DNA from: CAZXEJ01 sp964639895 | GTDB taxonomy: Bacteria > Desulfobacterota_D > UBA1144 > Nemesobacterales > JADFKM01 | Direction of reading: 5' to 3' | NCBI GenBank assembly: GCA_964639895.1 | Contig: CAZXEJ010000026.1 | Span: forward strand, 1-30,051 | Length of the DNA stretch: 30,051 bases | Shown: positions 23,070 to 30,051 of the stretch, one piece after another | How the letters are laid out: each line of letters opens with the position of its first letter | Position numbering within the stretch: the stretch's first letter is position 1 | Position numbers and translations under genes: made by a program | Notes under the pieces: generated by a model | Told to the model about the DNA's origin: nothing | The model's input: only the letters and a program-made list of their open reading frames with translations | Database searches by the model: none

Positions 23070-23462
23070 TCACCACACCGTAGCAAGAAGCTCCCCTCCC
23101 ACCCCGAGCCTCCTACACTCGAGACCGCTCATCACGCCGCGCGACGTCGAAAGTATCGCCACACCCAGCCCGCCCATCACGCGCGGTATCTCGTCCTTGC
23201 GGACGTAGACCCTGCGTCCGGGCTTGCTGACGCGTCGCAGACCGGATATGACGGAGCTTCCGTCCTCAGTCCACTTGAGCGTTATCGTCAGATAGGCGAA
23301 CCGGCCCTTCTTGGCGACCGAGTAGTCGGCGATATAGCCCTGCTCCTTAAGTACGCGGGCGATCTCGACCTTCATCCTGGACGAGGGCATCTCCACCCGC
23401 TCTTTCTCGGCGTGTATGGCGTTACGTATCCTGGTCAACATGTCTGCAATAGGGTCGGTCAT
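23070..23462 (-). CDS. rpsH: 30S ribosomal protein S8
   Basis: Primary 16S rRNA-binding protein of the platform and, in E. coli, translational repressor of the spc operon. The 130-residue protein opens MTDPIADMLTRIRNA and contains RRVSKPGRRVYVRKDEIPRVMGGLGVAILSTSRGVMS. ATG 23462 has a GGTGGAG site directly upstream; the open frame extending to 23609 overlaps rpsN and is rejected. It follows rpsN by 29 nt. Confidence 0.98.
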   Translation of the reverse strand: MTDPIADMLTRIRNAIHAEKERVEMPSSRMKVEIARVLKEQGYIADYSVAKKGRFAYLTITLKWTEDGSSVISGLRRVSKPGRRVYVRKDEIPRVMGGLGVAILSTSRGVMSGLECRRLGVGGELLATVW

Positions 23463-23491
23463 ATCTCCACCTGCCGTCCAGTGCTTTGCTC

Positions 23492-23677
23492 TCAAAAGCT
23501 CGCCTTCCTCACCCCGGGGATGCGGCCGAAACTGGCCTCGCGGCGGAAACACACGCGGCAGAGGCCGAACTTGCGCAGGTAGCCCCGCGGCCGCCCACAC
23601 AGCCTGCACCGCCTAACGGCTCTCACGGCATACTTGGGTTTCTTCTTCGCCTTCTCTATCAGTGCTTTCCTGGGCAT
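23492..23677 (-). CDS. rpsN: 30S ribosomal protein S14, type Z (zinc-binding)
   Basis: Head protein of the 30S subunit. The 61-residue form MPRKALIEKAKKKPKYAVRAVRR... carries Cys24, Cys27, Cys40 and Cys43, the zinc ribbon of the short type Z S14, and ends ASFGRIPGVRKASF. The longer zinc-free form seen in many proteobacteria is not present here. ATG 23677 follows rplE by 7 nt; the longer upstream frame overlaps rplE. Confidence 0.98.
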   Translation of the reverse strand: MPRKALIEKAKKKPKYAVRAVRRCRLCGRPRGYLRKFGLCRVCFRREASFGRIPGVRKASF

Positions 23678-23684
23678 GTCTACT

Positions 23685-24251
23685 CTACTTCCTCTGGTCG
23701 TTTCTAAACGGCATCCCCAGCCCCTTGAGCAGCGCAACGGCCTCCTCGCGGTTGCGCGCCGTCGTGACGAACGTTATGTTCATCCCCTTTATGCGGTCGA
23801 CCTTGCTGTAGTCCACCTCGGGGAAGATTATGTGCTCGCGGATGCCGAGCGTGTAGTTGCCCTTGCCGTCGAATCCCTTGACGGACACGCCCCTGAAATC
23901 CCTCACCCGCGGCAGCGCAAGGTTGAACAGCCGGTCCATGAACTCGTACATCCTGTCGCCCCTGAGCGTCACCTTGCACCCGATCGGGGCCCCCTCGCGC
24001 AGCTTGAAGCCGGCGATCGACTTGCGTGCCCTGGTGAGCACGGGCCGCTGGCCGGTGATCACGGCCAGCTCCTCGACGGCACTCTCGAGCACCTTGTCGT
24101 CGCGCCCGGCGTCGGAGAGCTTGCCGAGCCCCATGTTGATCACGATCTTCTCCACCCTGGGCACCTGCATGGGGTTCTTGTAGCCGAGCTCTTTCTGCAG
24201 CGCCGGAGCGAGCTTCTCCCTGTAGTAGGCTTTCAAACGCGGCACACTCAT
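23685..24251 (-). CDS. rplE: 50S ribosomal protein L5
   Basis: Binds 5S rRNA and contacts P-site tRNA. The 188-residue protein starts MSVPRLKAYYREKLAPAL and has VEKIVINMGLGK, GQRPVLTRARKSIAGFKLREG, GFDGKGNYTLGIREHIIFPEV and ITFVTTARNREEAVALLKGLGMPF, all family hallmarks. ATG 24251 lies 5 nt after rplX, and rpsN follows after 7 nt. Confidence 0.98.
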   Translation of the reverse strand: MSVPRLKAYYREKLAPALQKELGYKNPMQVPRVEKIVINMGLGKLSDAGRDDKVLESAVEELAVITGQRPVLTRARKSIAGFKLREGAPIGCKVTLRGDRMYEFMDRLFNLALPRVRDFRGVSVKGFDGKGNYTLGIREHIIFPEVDYSKVDRIKGMNITFVTTARNREEAVALLKGLGMPFRNDQRK

Positions 24252-24256
24252 CGCTC

Positions 24257-24622
24257 TCAGATCTCCTCGCCGGTCCTCTTGCTGTAGCGCACCTTCTCGC
24301 CCGTGGCAAGCGTCCTCATGCCGACCCGCGTCGGCCTGCCAGTGGCCGGCTCGTAGAGCATGAGGTTCGACAGATGTATGGGTGCCTCCTTCTCCACGAT
24401 GCCGCCAGCTGGATCCTTGGGCGTCGGACGCATGTGGCGCTTTATAAGATTGAGCTTCTCCACTATGGCGCGCCCCTCTTCGTAGAGCACCTTGAGCACC
24501 TTGCCCGTCTTGCCCTTCTCCTTTCCGGCGATGACGTATACCGTATCGCCCACCTTTATCCTCGTCCTTACCCTTGTTGTTCCTCGCGCGCGGTTTCCGC
24601 GCCTCTTCTTGCTTCGAGCCAT
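24257..24622 (-). CDS. rplX: 50S ribosomal protein L24
   Basis: Assembly-initiating 50S protein with a KOW domain near the tunnel exit. The 121-residue protein has a basic N-terminus (MARSKKRRGNRARGTTR) longer than usual, then IKVGDTVYVIAGKEKGKTGKVLKV (KOW), LNLIKRHMRP and GGIVEKEAPIHLSNLML, and RPTRVGMR. ATG 24622 is 1 nt after rplN; an extra upstream start would overlap rplN. rplE follows after 5 nt. Confidence 0.97.
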   Translation of the reverse strand: MARSKKRRGNRARGTTRVRTRIKVGDTVYVIAGKEKGKTGKVLKVLYEEGRAIVEKLNLIKRHMRPTPKDPAGGIVEKEAPIHLSNLMLYEPATGRPTRVGMRTLATGEKVRYSKRTGEEI

Positions 24623-24623
24623 C

Positions 24624-24992
24624 CTAGACCACCTCGGGAGCAAGCGATATGATCTTCATGAACCCTTTCGTCCGCAGCTCCCTGGCCACGGGGCCGAAGA
24701 CGCGCGTACCTATGGGTTCGCCGTCCTTGTCGATGAGGACGGCGGCGTTGTTGTCGAAACGGACGTAAGAGCCGTCGGGACGACGCTGTTCCTTGCGTGT
24801 ACGCACGACGACGGCCCTGTGTATGTCGCCCTTCTCAACCTTGGAGTTGGGCAGGGCCTCCTTTATCGATACCACCACCACGTCGCCCAGGCGCGCGTAC
24901 TTGTGCGAGGAGCCTCCCGACACGCGTATACAGTAGAGCTTCTTTGCACCGGAATTGTCGGCCGACTGAAGGTATGAGGTAGCCTGTATCAT
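24624..24992 (-). CDS. rplN: 50S ribosomal protein L14
   Basis: Subunit-interface 50S protein. The 122-residue protein opens MIQATSYLQSADNSGAKKLYCIRV and contains RLGDVVVVSIKEALPNSKVEKGD, AVVVRTRKEQRRPDGSYVRFDNNAAVLI and GTRVFGPVARELR, highly conserved. Its ATG overlaps the rpsQ stop codon (ATGA, 24989-24992). Standard rpsQ-rplN-rplX order. Confidence 0.98.
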   Translation of the reverse strand: MIQATSYLQSADNSGAKKLYCIRVSGGSSHKYARLGDVVVVSIKEALPNSKVEKGDIHRAVVVRTRKEQRRPDGSYVRFDNNAAVLIDKDGEPIGTRVFGPVARELRTKGFMKIISLAPEVV

Positions 24993-25297
24993 CCCTTCTC
25001 CCCTCCTTCACCCATGACTTCCTCGCGGGCCTCCACCTCGGGGAGCACGGCCCTCTCGAGAATCTTGCTCACACGCCAGGACTTCGTCTTGCTCAGGCGG
25101 CGCGTCTCGATGATGAGCACCTTATCGCCCACCTGACACTCGTTGCGCTCGTCATGTGCCTTGAACCTCGAGGTCCTCTTGACGGGCTTCTTGTAACGGG
25201 GATGCCGGACGTAGCTCTCCACCTCGACGACCACGGTCTTGTCCATCTTGTTGCCGGCCACTATCCCCACTCTGCTTCTCATCTTGCCCCTGCTCAT
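24989..25297 (-). CDS. rpsQ: 30S ribosomal protein S17
   Basis: OB-fold primary 16S rRNA-binding protein. The 102-residue protein shows RVGIVAGNKMDKTVVVEVESYVRHPRYKKPVKRTSRFKAHDE and VGDKVLIIETRRLSKTKSWRV. The family is usually about 80-90 residues; here an acidic tail (VEAREEVMGEGGEKG) of about 15 residues is added. ATG 25297 directly abuts the rpmC stop; an internal ATG five codons on is a possible alternative. rplN overlaps by 4 nt. Confidence 0.97.
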   Translation of the reverse strand: MSRGKMRSRVGIVAGNKMDKTVVVEVESYVRHPRYKKPVKRTSRFKAHDERNECQVGDKVLIIETRRLSKTKSWRVSKILERAVLPEVEAREEVMGEGGEKG

Positions 25298-25504
25298 CTA
25301 AGCTCTCTCCTTTGCGGCCAACTCCCGCTCCCTCTTCACCGTAAGCACGCGCGCCAGATCCTTACGCAAAGCCCTGATCCTTGCAACGTTGGTGAGCTGC
25401 TGCGTGGCCAACTGCACCCTCAGGTTGAACAGCTCGCGCCTGATCTCCTCCTCCTTCTTGTCCAGCTCCTCGTCGCTCAGCCCCCTCAGCTCTTCGGCCT
25501 TCAT
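25298..25504 (-). CDS. rpmC: 50S ribosomal protein L29
   Basis: Small helical protein at the tunnel exit, part of the docking site for SRP and trigger factor. The 68-residue protein reads MKAEELRGLSDEELDKKEEEIRRELFNLRVQLATQQL with VARIRALRKDLARVLTV, typical L29. ATG 25504 lies 1 nt after rplP, and the stop codon abuts the rpsQ ATG. Longer upstream frame overlaps rplP and is rejected. Confidence 0.97.
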   Translation of the reverse strand: MKAEELRGLSDEELDKKEEEIRRELFNLRVQLATQQLTNVARIRALRKDLARVLTVKRERELAAKERA

Positions 25505-25505
25505 C

Positions 25506-25925
25506 CTAGAGCACCTCCTCGCTTCGGACGACGATCCTGGTCTTGACCGGCAGCTTGTGCGAGGCAAGCCTCAGCGCCTCGCGCGCCGTCTCCTCGGCAA
25601 GCCCCCCGATCTCGTAGAGCATCGTCCCCCGCTTGACCGGGGCCACGTAGCCCTCGACGTCCCCCTTGCCCTTGCCCATGCGCGTCTCGGCGGGCTTCTT
25701 CGTAACGGGCTTGTGAGGGAAGATCCTGATCCACACCTTGGCCCCTCGCTTCACATGGCGGGTAATCGCGATACGGGCGGCCTCGATCTGGCGCGCCGTT
25801 ATTCGGCCGCACTCGAGCGACTGCAACCCCATGTCACCGAACTCGACCGAGGCGCCGCGGCTGGCCTTGCCGCGTATGCGGCCCTTGTGCTGCTTCCTGT
25901 ATTTGAGCTTGGCTGGCTGTAGCAT
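25506..25925 (-). CDS. rplP: 50S ribosomal protein L16
   Basis: 50S protein near the A site. The 139-residue protein has KYRKQHKGRIRGKASRG, the AARIAITRHVKRGAKVWIRIFPHKPVTKKPAETRMGKGKG core with the family signature, and the C-terminal LPVKTRIVVR. ATG 25925 starts MLQPAKLKYRK, as in other L16 (MLMPKR.KYRK). 21 nt after rpsC and 1 nt before rpmC. Confidence 0.98.
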   Translation of the reverse strand: MLQPAKLKYRKQHKGRIRGKASRGASVEFGDMGLQSLECGRITARQIEAARIAITRHVKRGAKVWIRIFPHKPVTKKPAETRMGKGKGDVEGYVAPVKRGTMLYEIGGLAEETAREALRLASHKLPVKTRIVVRSEEVL

Positions 25926-25946
25926 CTGCCGTTCCCCCGGCCGGCC

Positions 25947-26597
25947 CTACTGGCGGGCCGCCTTCTTCTCTATTATTTCACCCTTGAAGATCCATACCTT
26001 GACGCCGATTATGCCGTAGGTGGTCTTGGCCTCGGCGAACCCGTAGTCGAGGTCGGCTCTAAGCGTCGTAAGGGGCACGCGTCCCTCGCGGTACCACTCC
26101 TTCCTCGCTATCTCGGCCCCTCCGAGCCGGCCCGACACCATGACCTTTATCCCAAGCGCCCCCAGCCTCAGGGCGGAAGAAATCACCCGCTTCATTGCCC
26201 TCCGATAGGCCACGCGGCGCGTGAGCTGGAGCGCAACGTTCTCGGCCACGAGCTGGGCGTCTATCTCGGGCCTCTTGACCTCGCGGATGTCTATATAGAC
26301 GTCCTTGCCCGTCATCTCGTTGAGCCGCCTTCGGAGAATCTCTATTTCCTGCCCCTTACGTCCGATGATCATCCCCGGCCGAGCGGCATGGATGACCACC
26401 CGCACGCGCTCGGCCGCCGTGCGTTCTATCTCGATCCTGGAGATGCCGGCCTGGTAGAACTGCCGCTTAACGAAGCGCTTTATCTCGAGGTCTTCGTGCA
26501 ACAGCTCCGTGTAGCGGGACTTCTCGGCGAACCAGCGCGAGTCCCACGTGCGCGTGATCCCAAGCCTTATTCCGATCGGGCAAACCTTCTGTCCCAA
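25947..26597 (-). CDS. rpsC: 30S ribosomal protein S3
   Basis: 30S head protein lining the mRNA entry tunnel. The 216-residue protein has the N-terminal helices, KH domain with GMIIGRKGQEIEILRRRL (near residue 75), and the C-domain with GIKVMVSGRLGGAEIARKEW and TLRADLDYGFAEAKTTYGIIGVKVWIFKGE. The start is TTG at 26597, with GGGAGG 8 nt upstream; an in-frame TAG (the rplV stop) two codons before it forces this. MGQKVCPIGIRLG has Cys where His or Asn is usual. 3 nt after rplV. Confidence 0.97.
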   Translation of the reverse strand: MGQKVCPIGIRLGITRTWDSRWFAEKSRYTELLHEDLEIKRFVKRQFYQAGISRIEIERTAAERVRVVIHAARPGMIIGRKGQEIEILRRRLNEMTGKDVYIDIREVKRPEIDAQLVAENVALQLTRRVAYRRAMKRVISSALRLGALGIKVMVSGRLGGAEIARKEWYREGRVPLTTLRADLDYGFAEAKTTYGIIGVKVWIFKGEIIEKKAARQ

Positions 26598-26600
26598 GAC

Positions 26601-26939
26601 CTATACCTCCCTTTCTTCCACCACTACGGTGATGTGGCTCGTGGGCCTGCGCCGCTGGTAGGCCCTTCCCATGGCCCTCGGCCTGAACCTCTTGAAGGAG
26701 GGCCCCTTGCAGGCGTAGGCCTCCTTCACATAGAGCGACTCCGTATCGGTCAACCCCTTCTCCATGGCGTTGGCCACGGCCGACTTCAGCAGCTTGGCCA
26801 CCAGCACGGCGTTCCGCTTCCTTACGAGCGAGAGGACGGCGAACGCCTCCTCCACACCCTTGCCGCGCACGAGGTCCAGCACCAGCTTCGCCTTCTTGGG
26901 CGACGTCCTAGCGTAACGGTGTACGGCTTTGACTCCCAT
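26601..26939 (-). CDS. rplV: 50S ribosomal protein L22
   Basis: 50S protein whose beta hairpin lines the exit tunnel. The 112-residue protein reads MGVKAVHRYARTSPKKAKLVLDLVRGK, LLKSAVANAMEK, and KRFRPRAMGRAYQRRRPTSHITVVVEE, the tunnel hairpin. ATG 26939 has a GGTGGTG site 8 nt upstream and gives the usual length; the ATG at 26957 (six residues longer) has its purine site too far away. 29 nt after rpsS. Confidence 0.96.
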   Translation of the reverse strand: MGVKAVHRYARTSPKKAKLVLDLVRGKGVEEAFAVLSLVRKRNAVLVAKLLKSAVANAMEKGLTDTESLYVKEAYACKGPSFKRFRPRAMGRAYQRRRPTSHITVVVEEREV

Positions 26940-26968
26940 CTCTATATCACCACCCATGGACGTAAGCG

Positions 26969-27256
26969 CTACCTCCTGCCCATCCTCGAACGCTTGTCAC
27001 CGGAGGCGTGGCCGTGGTAGGTGCGCGTGGGCGAGAACTCGCCCAGCTTGTGGCCCACCATGTGCTCCGTTATGTAGACCGGTATGAACTTGCGCCCGTT
27101 GTAGACGGCGAACGTAAGACCTATCATCTCGGGCGTCACCATCGACGCCCTCGACCAGGTGCGTATAACACGCTTGTCGCCCGACTCGCGGGCCTTCATA
27201 ACCTTCTTCATCAATTTGGGGTCCACATAGGGACCCTTCTTAGCGGATCTTGCCAT
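26969..27256 (-). CDS. rpsS: 30S ribosomal protein S19
   Basis: 30S head protein that complexes with S13. The 95-residue protein shows MARSAKKGPYVDPKLMKKV, IRTWSRASMVTPEMIGLTFAVYNGRKFIPVYITEHMVGHKLGEFSPTRTYHGH, fully typical. ATG 27256 is canonical; the open frame beyond it runs antisense-free into rplB and is not coding. 14 nt after rplB. Confidence 0.98.
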   Translation of the reverse strand: MARSAKKGPYVDPKLMKKVMKARESGDKRVIRTWSRASMVTPEMIGLTFAVYNGRKFIPVYITEHMVGHKLGEFSPTRTYHGHASGDKRSRMGRR

Positions 27257-27270
27257 CTCGTAAAAACCCC

Positions 27271-28113
27271 TCAGTCCATCCCGTATCCGATGCGACGGCG
27301 CTTGACGATGTATTTGTCGGTGCGCTTGTTGCGGCGGGTCTTCTTCCCGATCGTTATCCACCCCCAGGGAGAAACGGGATGCGGGTTGCCCTTGGTGGCC
27401 TTGCCCTCGCCCCCTCCGTGGGGATGGTCGACGGGATTCATGGCCACGCCGCGCACGTGGGGGCGGCGCCCCATGTAGCGGCTGCGCCCGGCCTTGCCGA
27501 TGACGACCAGCTCGTGCTCTACGTTGCCCACCCTGCCCACGGTGGCCATACAATCCAGGTGGACCAGCCTTATCTCACCCGAGGCGAGCTTGAGCTGCGC
27601 ATAGTCGCCCTCCTTGGCCACCACGCGCACCGACGAGCCGGCCGCCCGCGCCAGCTTGCCGCCCGCGCCGGGCTTGAGCTCGACGTTGTGCACCGTGGTA
27701 CCCACGGGTATGGAGCGCAGCGGCATGGCGTTGCCAGGCTGCACCTCCACCTTGAGTCCCGCCACCACCTCGTCGCCCACGCCTATGCCGTCCGGGGCCA
27801 GTATGTAGCGCTTCTCGCCGTCGCGGTAGTGGAGGAGTGCTATGCGGGCCGAGCGGTTGGGATCGTATTCGATCGTGGCCACGCGGGCGGGCACGTCGAA
27901 CTTGTCGCGCTTGAAATCTATTATCCTGTAGAGGCGCTTGTGGCCCGCGGCACGGTGCCGTGAGGTGACTCGGCCCATGGAGTTGCGACCCACCTTGCGG
28001 TGTATGTAGGTCGTAAGGGGTTTGTAGGGCTCCGTGGCCGTTACCTCGGAGAAATCGGGGCCCGTCATCTGTCTTCTTCCCGGCGTATAGGGACCGAATT
28101 TCTTGACACCCAT
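27271..28113 (-). CDS. rplB: 50S ribosomal protein L2
   Basis: Core 50S protein needed for subunit joining and peptidyl transfer. The 280-residue protein contains GRVTSRHRAAGHKRLYRIIDFKRDK, the RNA-binding domain, IPVGTTVHNVELKPGAGGKLARAAG, and GVAMNPVDHPHGGGEGK with the catalytically important His region, then TRRNKRTDKYIVKRR. ATG 28113 is 1 nt after rplW. Length is normal (about 275). Confidence 0.98.
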   Translation of the reverse strand: MGVKKFGPYTPGRRQMTGPDFSEVTATEPYKPLTTYIHRKVGRNSMGRVTSRHRAAGHKRLYRIIDFKRDKFDVPARVATIEYDPNRSARIALLHYRDGEKRYILAPDGIGVGDEVVAGLKVEVQPGNAMPLRSIPVGTTVHNVELKPGAGGKLARAAGSSVRVVAKEGDYAQLKLASGEIRLVHLDCMATVGRVGNVEHELVVIGKAGRSRYMGRRPHVRGVAMNPVDHPHGGGEGKATKGNPHPVSPWGWITIGKKTRRNKRTDKYIVKRRRIGYGMD

Positions 28114-28114
28114 C

Positions 28115-28402
28115 TCAAACCCCCTCGAAGAACTCTATCGATCCTTCCTTGAGCCTCACGTAGGCCTTCTTTACGGCAGACGTCCTGCCCACCAGGCGTC
28201 CTGCGCGCTTGATCGGCTTGCCGGGCGAGATGAGCGTACCCACCTTGTCCACCTTGACGCCGAACAGCTTCTCGACGGCCTGCTTTATCTCCTTCTTGTT
28301 CGCCTTCCGGTCGACTGCGAACACGTACCAGCCGCGCTCCTTGAGCGCCGTGCTCTTCTCCGTGATTAGCGGCCTTTTTATTATCTGCGTCGGATGCTTC
28401 AT
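28115..28402 (-). CDS. rplW: 50S ribosomal protein L23
   Basis: Tunnel-exit protein that docks trigger factor and SRP. The 95-residue protein shows IIKRPLITEKSTALKERGWYVFAVDRKANKKEIKQAVEKLFGVKVDKV and GRTSAVKKAYVRLKEGSIEFFEG, typical of bacterial L23. Its ATG overlaps the rplD stop codon (ATGA, 28399-28402); rplB follows after 1 nt. Confidence 0.98.
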   Translation of the reverse strand: MKHPTQIIKRPLITEKSTALKERGWYVFAVDRKANKKEIKQAVEKLFGVKVDKVGTLISPGKPIKRAGRLVGRTSAVKKAYVRLKEGSIEFFEGV

Positions 28403-29022
28403 CGACCGAACTCCTCCTGCAGCCGCCTAAGAGCCGCCTCGGTGAACAGCAGGCAGCCGTGGTTGAGGACGTCGTAGACGTTGAGACCCTCGACACGAAG
28501 CACCTTCACACCGGGCACGTTGCGCGCCGACTTGCTGAGCGTCTCGTTGGGCGCGTCCACCACAATGAGCACCTTGTCCTCACCCAGCCACCGGAGCATG
28601 GATACGACCTGCTTCGTCTTGATCTCGGGCAGGTCGAGGTCCTCGACGACCCTGATGCCGCCCTCGGCCAGCTTGTACGAGAGGGCCGACAACAGTGCCG
28701 CGCGCCTCAGCTTCCGGGGCAGCTTGAACGACCAGTCCCTCGGCTTGGGGCCGAACACCACGCCCCCCTTGCGCCAAATGGGGGATCTGATTGATCCGTG
28801 CCTGGCCCGGCCCGTTCCCTTCTGCCGCCACGGCTTCCTCGAGCCCCCGCGAACCTCGCCGCGGGTTTTCGTCGAAGCCGTCCCGGCGCGCCTCTTGGCG
28901 AGCTGCCACCTGACTACGGCGTGCATGAGATGGGGCTTCACCGGTGCCTCGAATACGGAGGCCTCGAGCGTTACCTTGCCCACCGAAGCGCCTTCACGGT
29001 TGTAGAGTTCCAGCTCAGCCAC
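28399..29022 (-). CDS. rplD: 50S ribosomal protein L4
   Basis: 50S protein with a loop reaching the exit tunnel; in E. coli it represses the S10 operon. The 207-residue protein has TRGEVRGGSRKPWRQKGTGRARHGSIRSPIWRKGGVVFGPKPRDW, the tunnel loop, and the C-terminal NVYDVLNHGCLLFTEAAL. The start is GTG at 29022, overlapping rplC by 8 nt, with GGAGG 7 nt upstream. rplW overlaps by 4 nt. Confidence 0.98.
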   Translation of the reverse strand: MAELELYNREGASVGKVTLEASVFEAPVKPHLMHAVVRWQLAKRRAGTASTKTRGEVRGGSRKPWRQKGTGRARHGSIRSPIWRKGGVVFGPKPRDWSFKLPRKLRRAALLSALSYKLAEGGIRVVEDLDLPEIKTKQVVSMLRWLGEDKVLIVVDAPNETLSKSARNVPGVKVLRVEGLNVYDVLNHGCLLFTEAALRRLQEEFGR

Positions 29023-29674
29023 GTCGCGACCTCCCCTTGGTCGTGTGCTTCACGATGACCAGCCCTCCGTTCGGGCCGGGCACCGAACCCCTGACGAGCA
29101 ACAGCCCGCGCTCCTCATCCACCCCAACCACGCGCAAACCCTGTACGGTGACAGTGGTGTTGCCCATGTGGCCGGCCATCCGCTGCCCCTTCCACACCTT
29201 AGCCGGGTAGGAGTGCTGCCCGATAGATCCGGGTCTGCGGTGGGCCATGCCGCCGTGGGAATCGGGCTGTCCGGCGAATCCGTGCCTCTTCATGCCGCCT
29301 GCGAAACTGCGGCCCTTGCTCTTGCCGGTCACATCCACCTTGTCGCCCACGCTGAATATCTCCACCCCCACGGGGTCGCCCACGTTGTAGGCGTCGTAGT
29401 CACCGCCCAGGACGGCGAACTCCCGCAGCACCCTCAGCGGCGGAAGGCCCGCCTTCTTGAAGTGGCCCAGCATGGGCTTCGTCACGCGCTGGGGCTTTAC
29501 CTCCTCAAACCCCAATTGGACGGCCTCATACCCATCCCTCTCGCGCTCTCGCCTCTGTACAACGTAGCACGGTCCGGCCTTTATAACGGTCACGACGGAC
29601 AACATCCCGTCGTCCAGGAACTTCTCCGTCGTACCCACCTTCCGTCCTATCAGTCCCTCGATCATCTCGCTCAC
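29015..29674 (-). CDS. rplC: 50S ribosomal protein L3
   Basis: Early-assembly 50S protein whose loop approaches the peptidyl-transferase centre. The protein has EGLIGRKVGTTEKF, VDVTGKSKGRSFAGGMKRHGFAGQPDSHG (loop with the conserved KG...F.G..KRH) and GSIGQHSYPAKVWKGQRMAGHMG. Two starts are possible: GTG 29674, forming a GTGA overlap with rpsJ (219 residues), or ATG 29665 (MIEGLIGRK, 216 residues), closer to the usual L3 N-terminus. Neither has a strong ribosome site. Confidence 0.97.
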   Translation of the reverse strand: MSEMIEGLIGRKVGTTEKFLDDGMLSVVTVIKAGPCYVVQRRERERDGYEAVQLGFEEVKPQRVTKPMLGHFKKAGLPPLRVLREFAVLGGDYDAYNVGDPVGVEIFSVGDKVDVTGKSKGRSFAGGMKRHGFAGQPDSHGGMAHRRPGSIGQHSYPAKVWKGQRMAGHMGNTTVTVQGLRVVGVDEERGLLLVRGSVPGPNGGLVIVKHTTKGRSRRG

Positions 29675-29991
29675 GATCCCACCAACTTTATCTCAACCTC
29701 GACCCCCGACGACAGGTCGAGCTTCATCAGCGCGTCTATGGTCTGCTGCGTCGGCTCCAGAATGTCAACCAGCCGCTTGTGCGTCCTCACCTCGAAGTGC
29801 TCGCGCGAGTCCTCGTCGATGTGCGGCGAGCGCAACACGCAGTAGCGGCTGATCCGCGTCGGCAACGGCACGGGACCGGCTATGCGGGCGCCCGTACGCT
29901 TGGCCGTCTCCACTATCTCACGCGCCGACTTGTCGAGCAGCGTGTTGTCGAACGACTTGAGCTTTATCCTTATCTTCGCTGTCCGATTCAT
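29671..29991 (-). CDS. rpsJ: 30S ribosomal protein S10
   Basis: 30S head protein, also the NusE partner of NusB in antitermination. The 106-residue protein shows KIRIKLKSFDNTLLDKSAREIVETAKRTGARIAGPVPLPTRISRYCVLRSPH and the C-terminal SSGVEVEIKLV. ATG 29991 follows a GGTGGGAA site. It sits 27 nt after tuf, as in many bacteria where the S10 operon follows the str operon. Six of its nine Ile codons are ATA. Overlaps rplC by 4 nt if rplC starts at GTG. Confidence 0.98.
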   Translation of the reverse strand: MNRTAKIRIKLKSFDNTLLDKSAREIVETAKRTGARIAGPVPLPTRISRYCVLRSPHIDEDSREHFEVRTHKRLVDILEPTQQTIDALMKLDLSSGVEVEIKLVGS

Positions 29992-30018
29992 TTCCCACCG
30001 TCCCCGGTCGAGGGGGAT

Positions 30019-30051
30019 TCACTCTATGATCTTGGTAACCACGCCGGCTCC
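30019..30051 (-). CDS. tuf: Elongation factor Tu, C-terminal end (partial)
   Basis: Only the last ten codons and the TGA stop are in the window. They read GAGVVTKIIE, which matches the highly conserved C-terminus of EF-Tu (TVGAGVVTKI-E). Position directly before rpsJ is the usual one for tuf at the str-S10 junction. The rest of the gene lies beyond base 30051. Confidence 0.85.
   Translation of the reverse strand, partial: GAGVVTKIIE

Overview
The window is a GC-rich bacterial chromosome segment, nearly all of it read from the minus strand. It looks like ordinary core genome: no mobile element, CRISPR array, tRNA or rRNA gene was recognised. The gene content (menaquinone-type MenG, bifunctional Rel, pyrR-pyrB with a degenerate dihydroorotase, an LLM-class flavin/F420 oxidoreductase, a signal peptidase followed by a small membrane protein) suggests a bacterium of the Deltaproteobacteria/Desulfobacterota kind or a neighbouring little-studied phylum. 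The sequence alone does not fix the taxon.

Layout. 1-877 (-): N-terminal part of lysS, cut by the window edge. 1268-2470 (-): MFS transporter. 2653-6772 (-): a tight unit lepB, small membrane protein, pyrR, pyrB, pyrC-like. 6773-7302: a 0.5 kb non-coding spacer holding the lepB promoter and several strong inverted repeats. 7303-10084 (-): gmk then rel. 10240-11319 (-): mannose-1-phosphate guanylyltransferase. 11417-12999 (+): metF-menG, the only plus-strand genes. 13234-14247 (-): LLM oxidoreductase. 14350-30051 (-): the merged S10-spc-alpha ribosomal superoperon in transcription order tuf (3' end), rpsJ, rplC, rplD, rplW, rplB, rpsS, rplV, rpsC, rplP, rpmC, rpsQ, rplN, rplX, rplE, rpsN, rpsH, rplF, rplR, rpsE, rplO, secY, adk, map, infA, rpmJ, rpsM, rpsK, rpsD, rpoA, rplQ. 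Most gaps are under 50 nt and many junctions are 4-nt ATGA overlaps.

How the genes work together. The superoperon makes ribosomal proteins, RNA polymerase alpha, the SecY channel, N-terminal methionine removal, IF-1 and adenylate kinase. The lepB unit joins secreted-protein maturation to the first committed step of pyrimidine synthesis. gmk and rel join GTP supply and (p)ppGpp turnover. metF and menG are both one-carbon/methyl-transfer functions.

Most notable points: (1) the dihydroorotase-like protein has lost most metal ligands and is probably a structural partner of PyrB; (2) four genes opening transcription units (lysS, lepB, manC, metF) have good promoters whose -10 box ends only 8-12 nt before the ATG and no Shine-Dalgarno, suggesting leaderless mRNAs; (3) rpsC, rpsD, rpsE and rpsK all start with TTG that an in-frame upstream stop forces; (4) ATA is the commonest Ile codon in sampled ribosomal genes; (5) GC-rich hairpins without U-tracts sit on or just past several stop codons; (6) rpmD (L30) is missing between rpsE and rplO, L17 carries a ~120-residue acidic tail, and the 7.05-7.12 kb spacer holds mutually exclusive hairpins.
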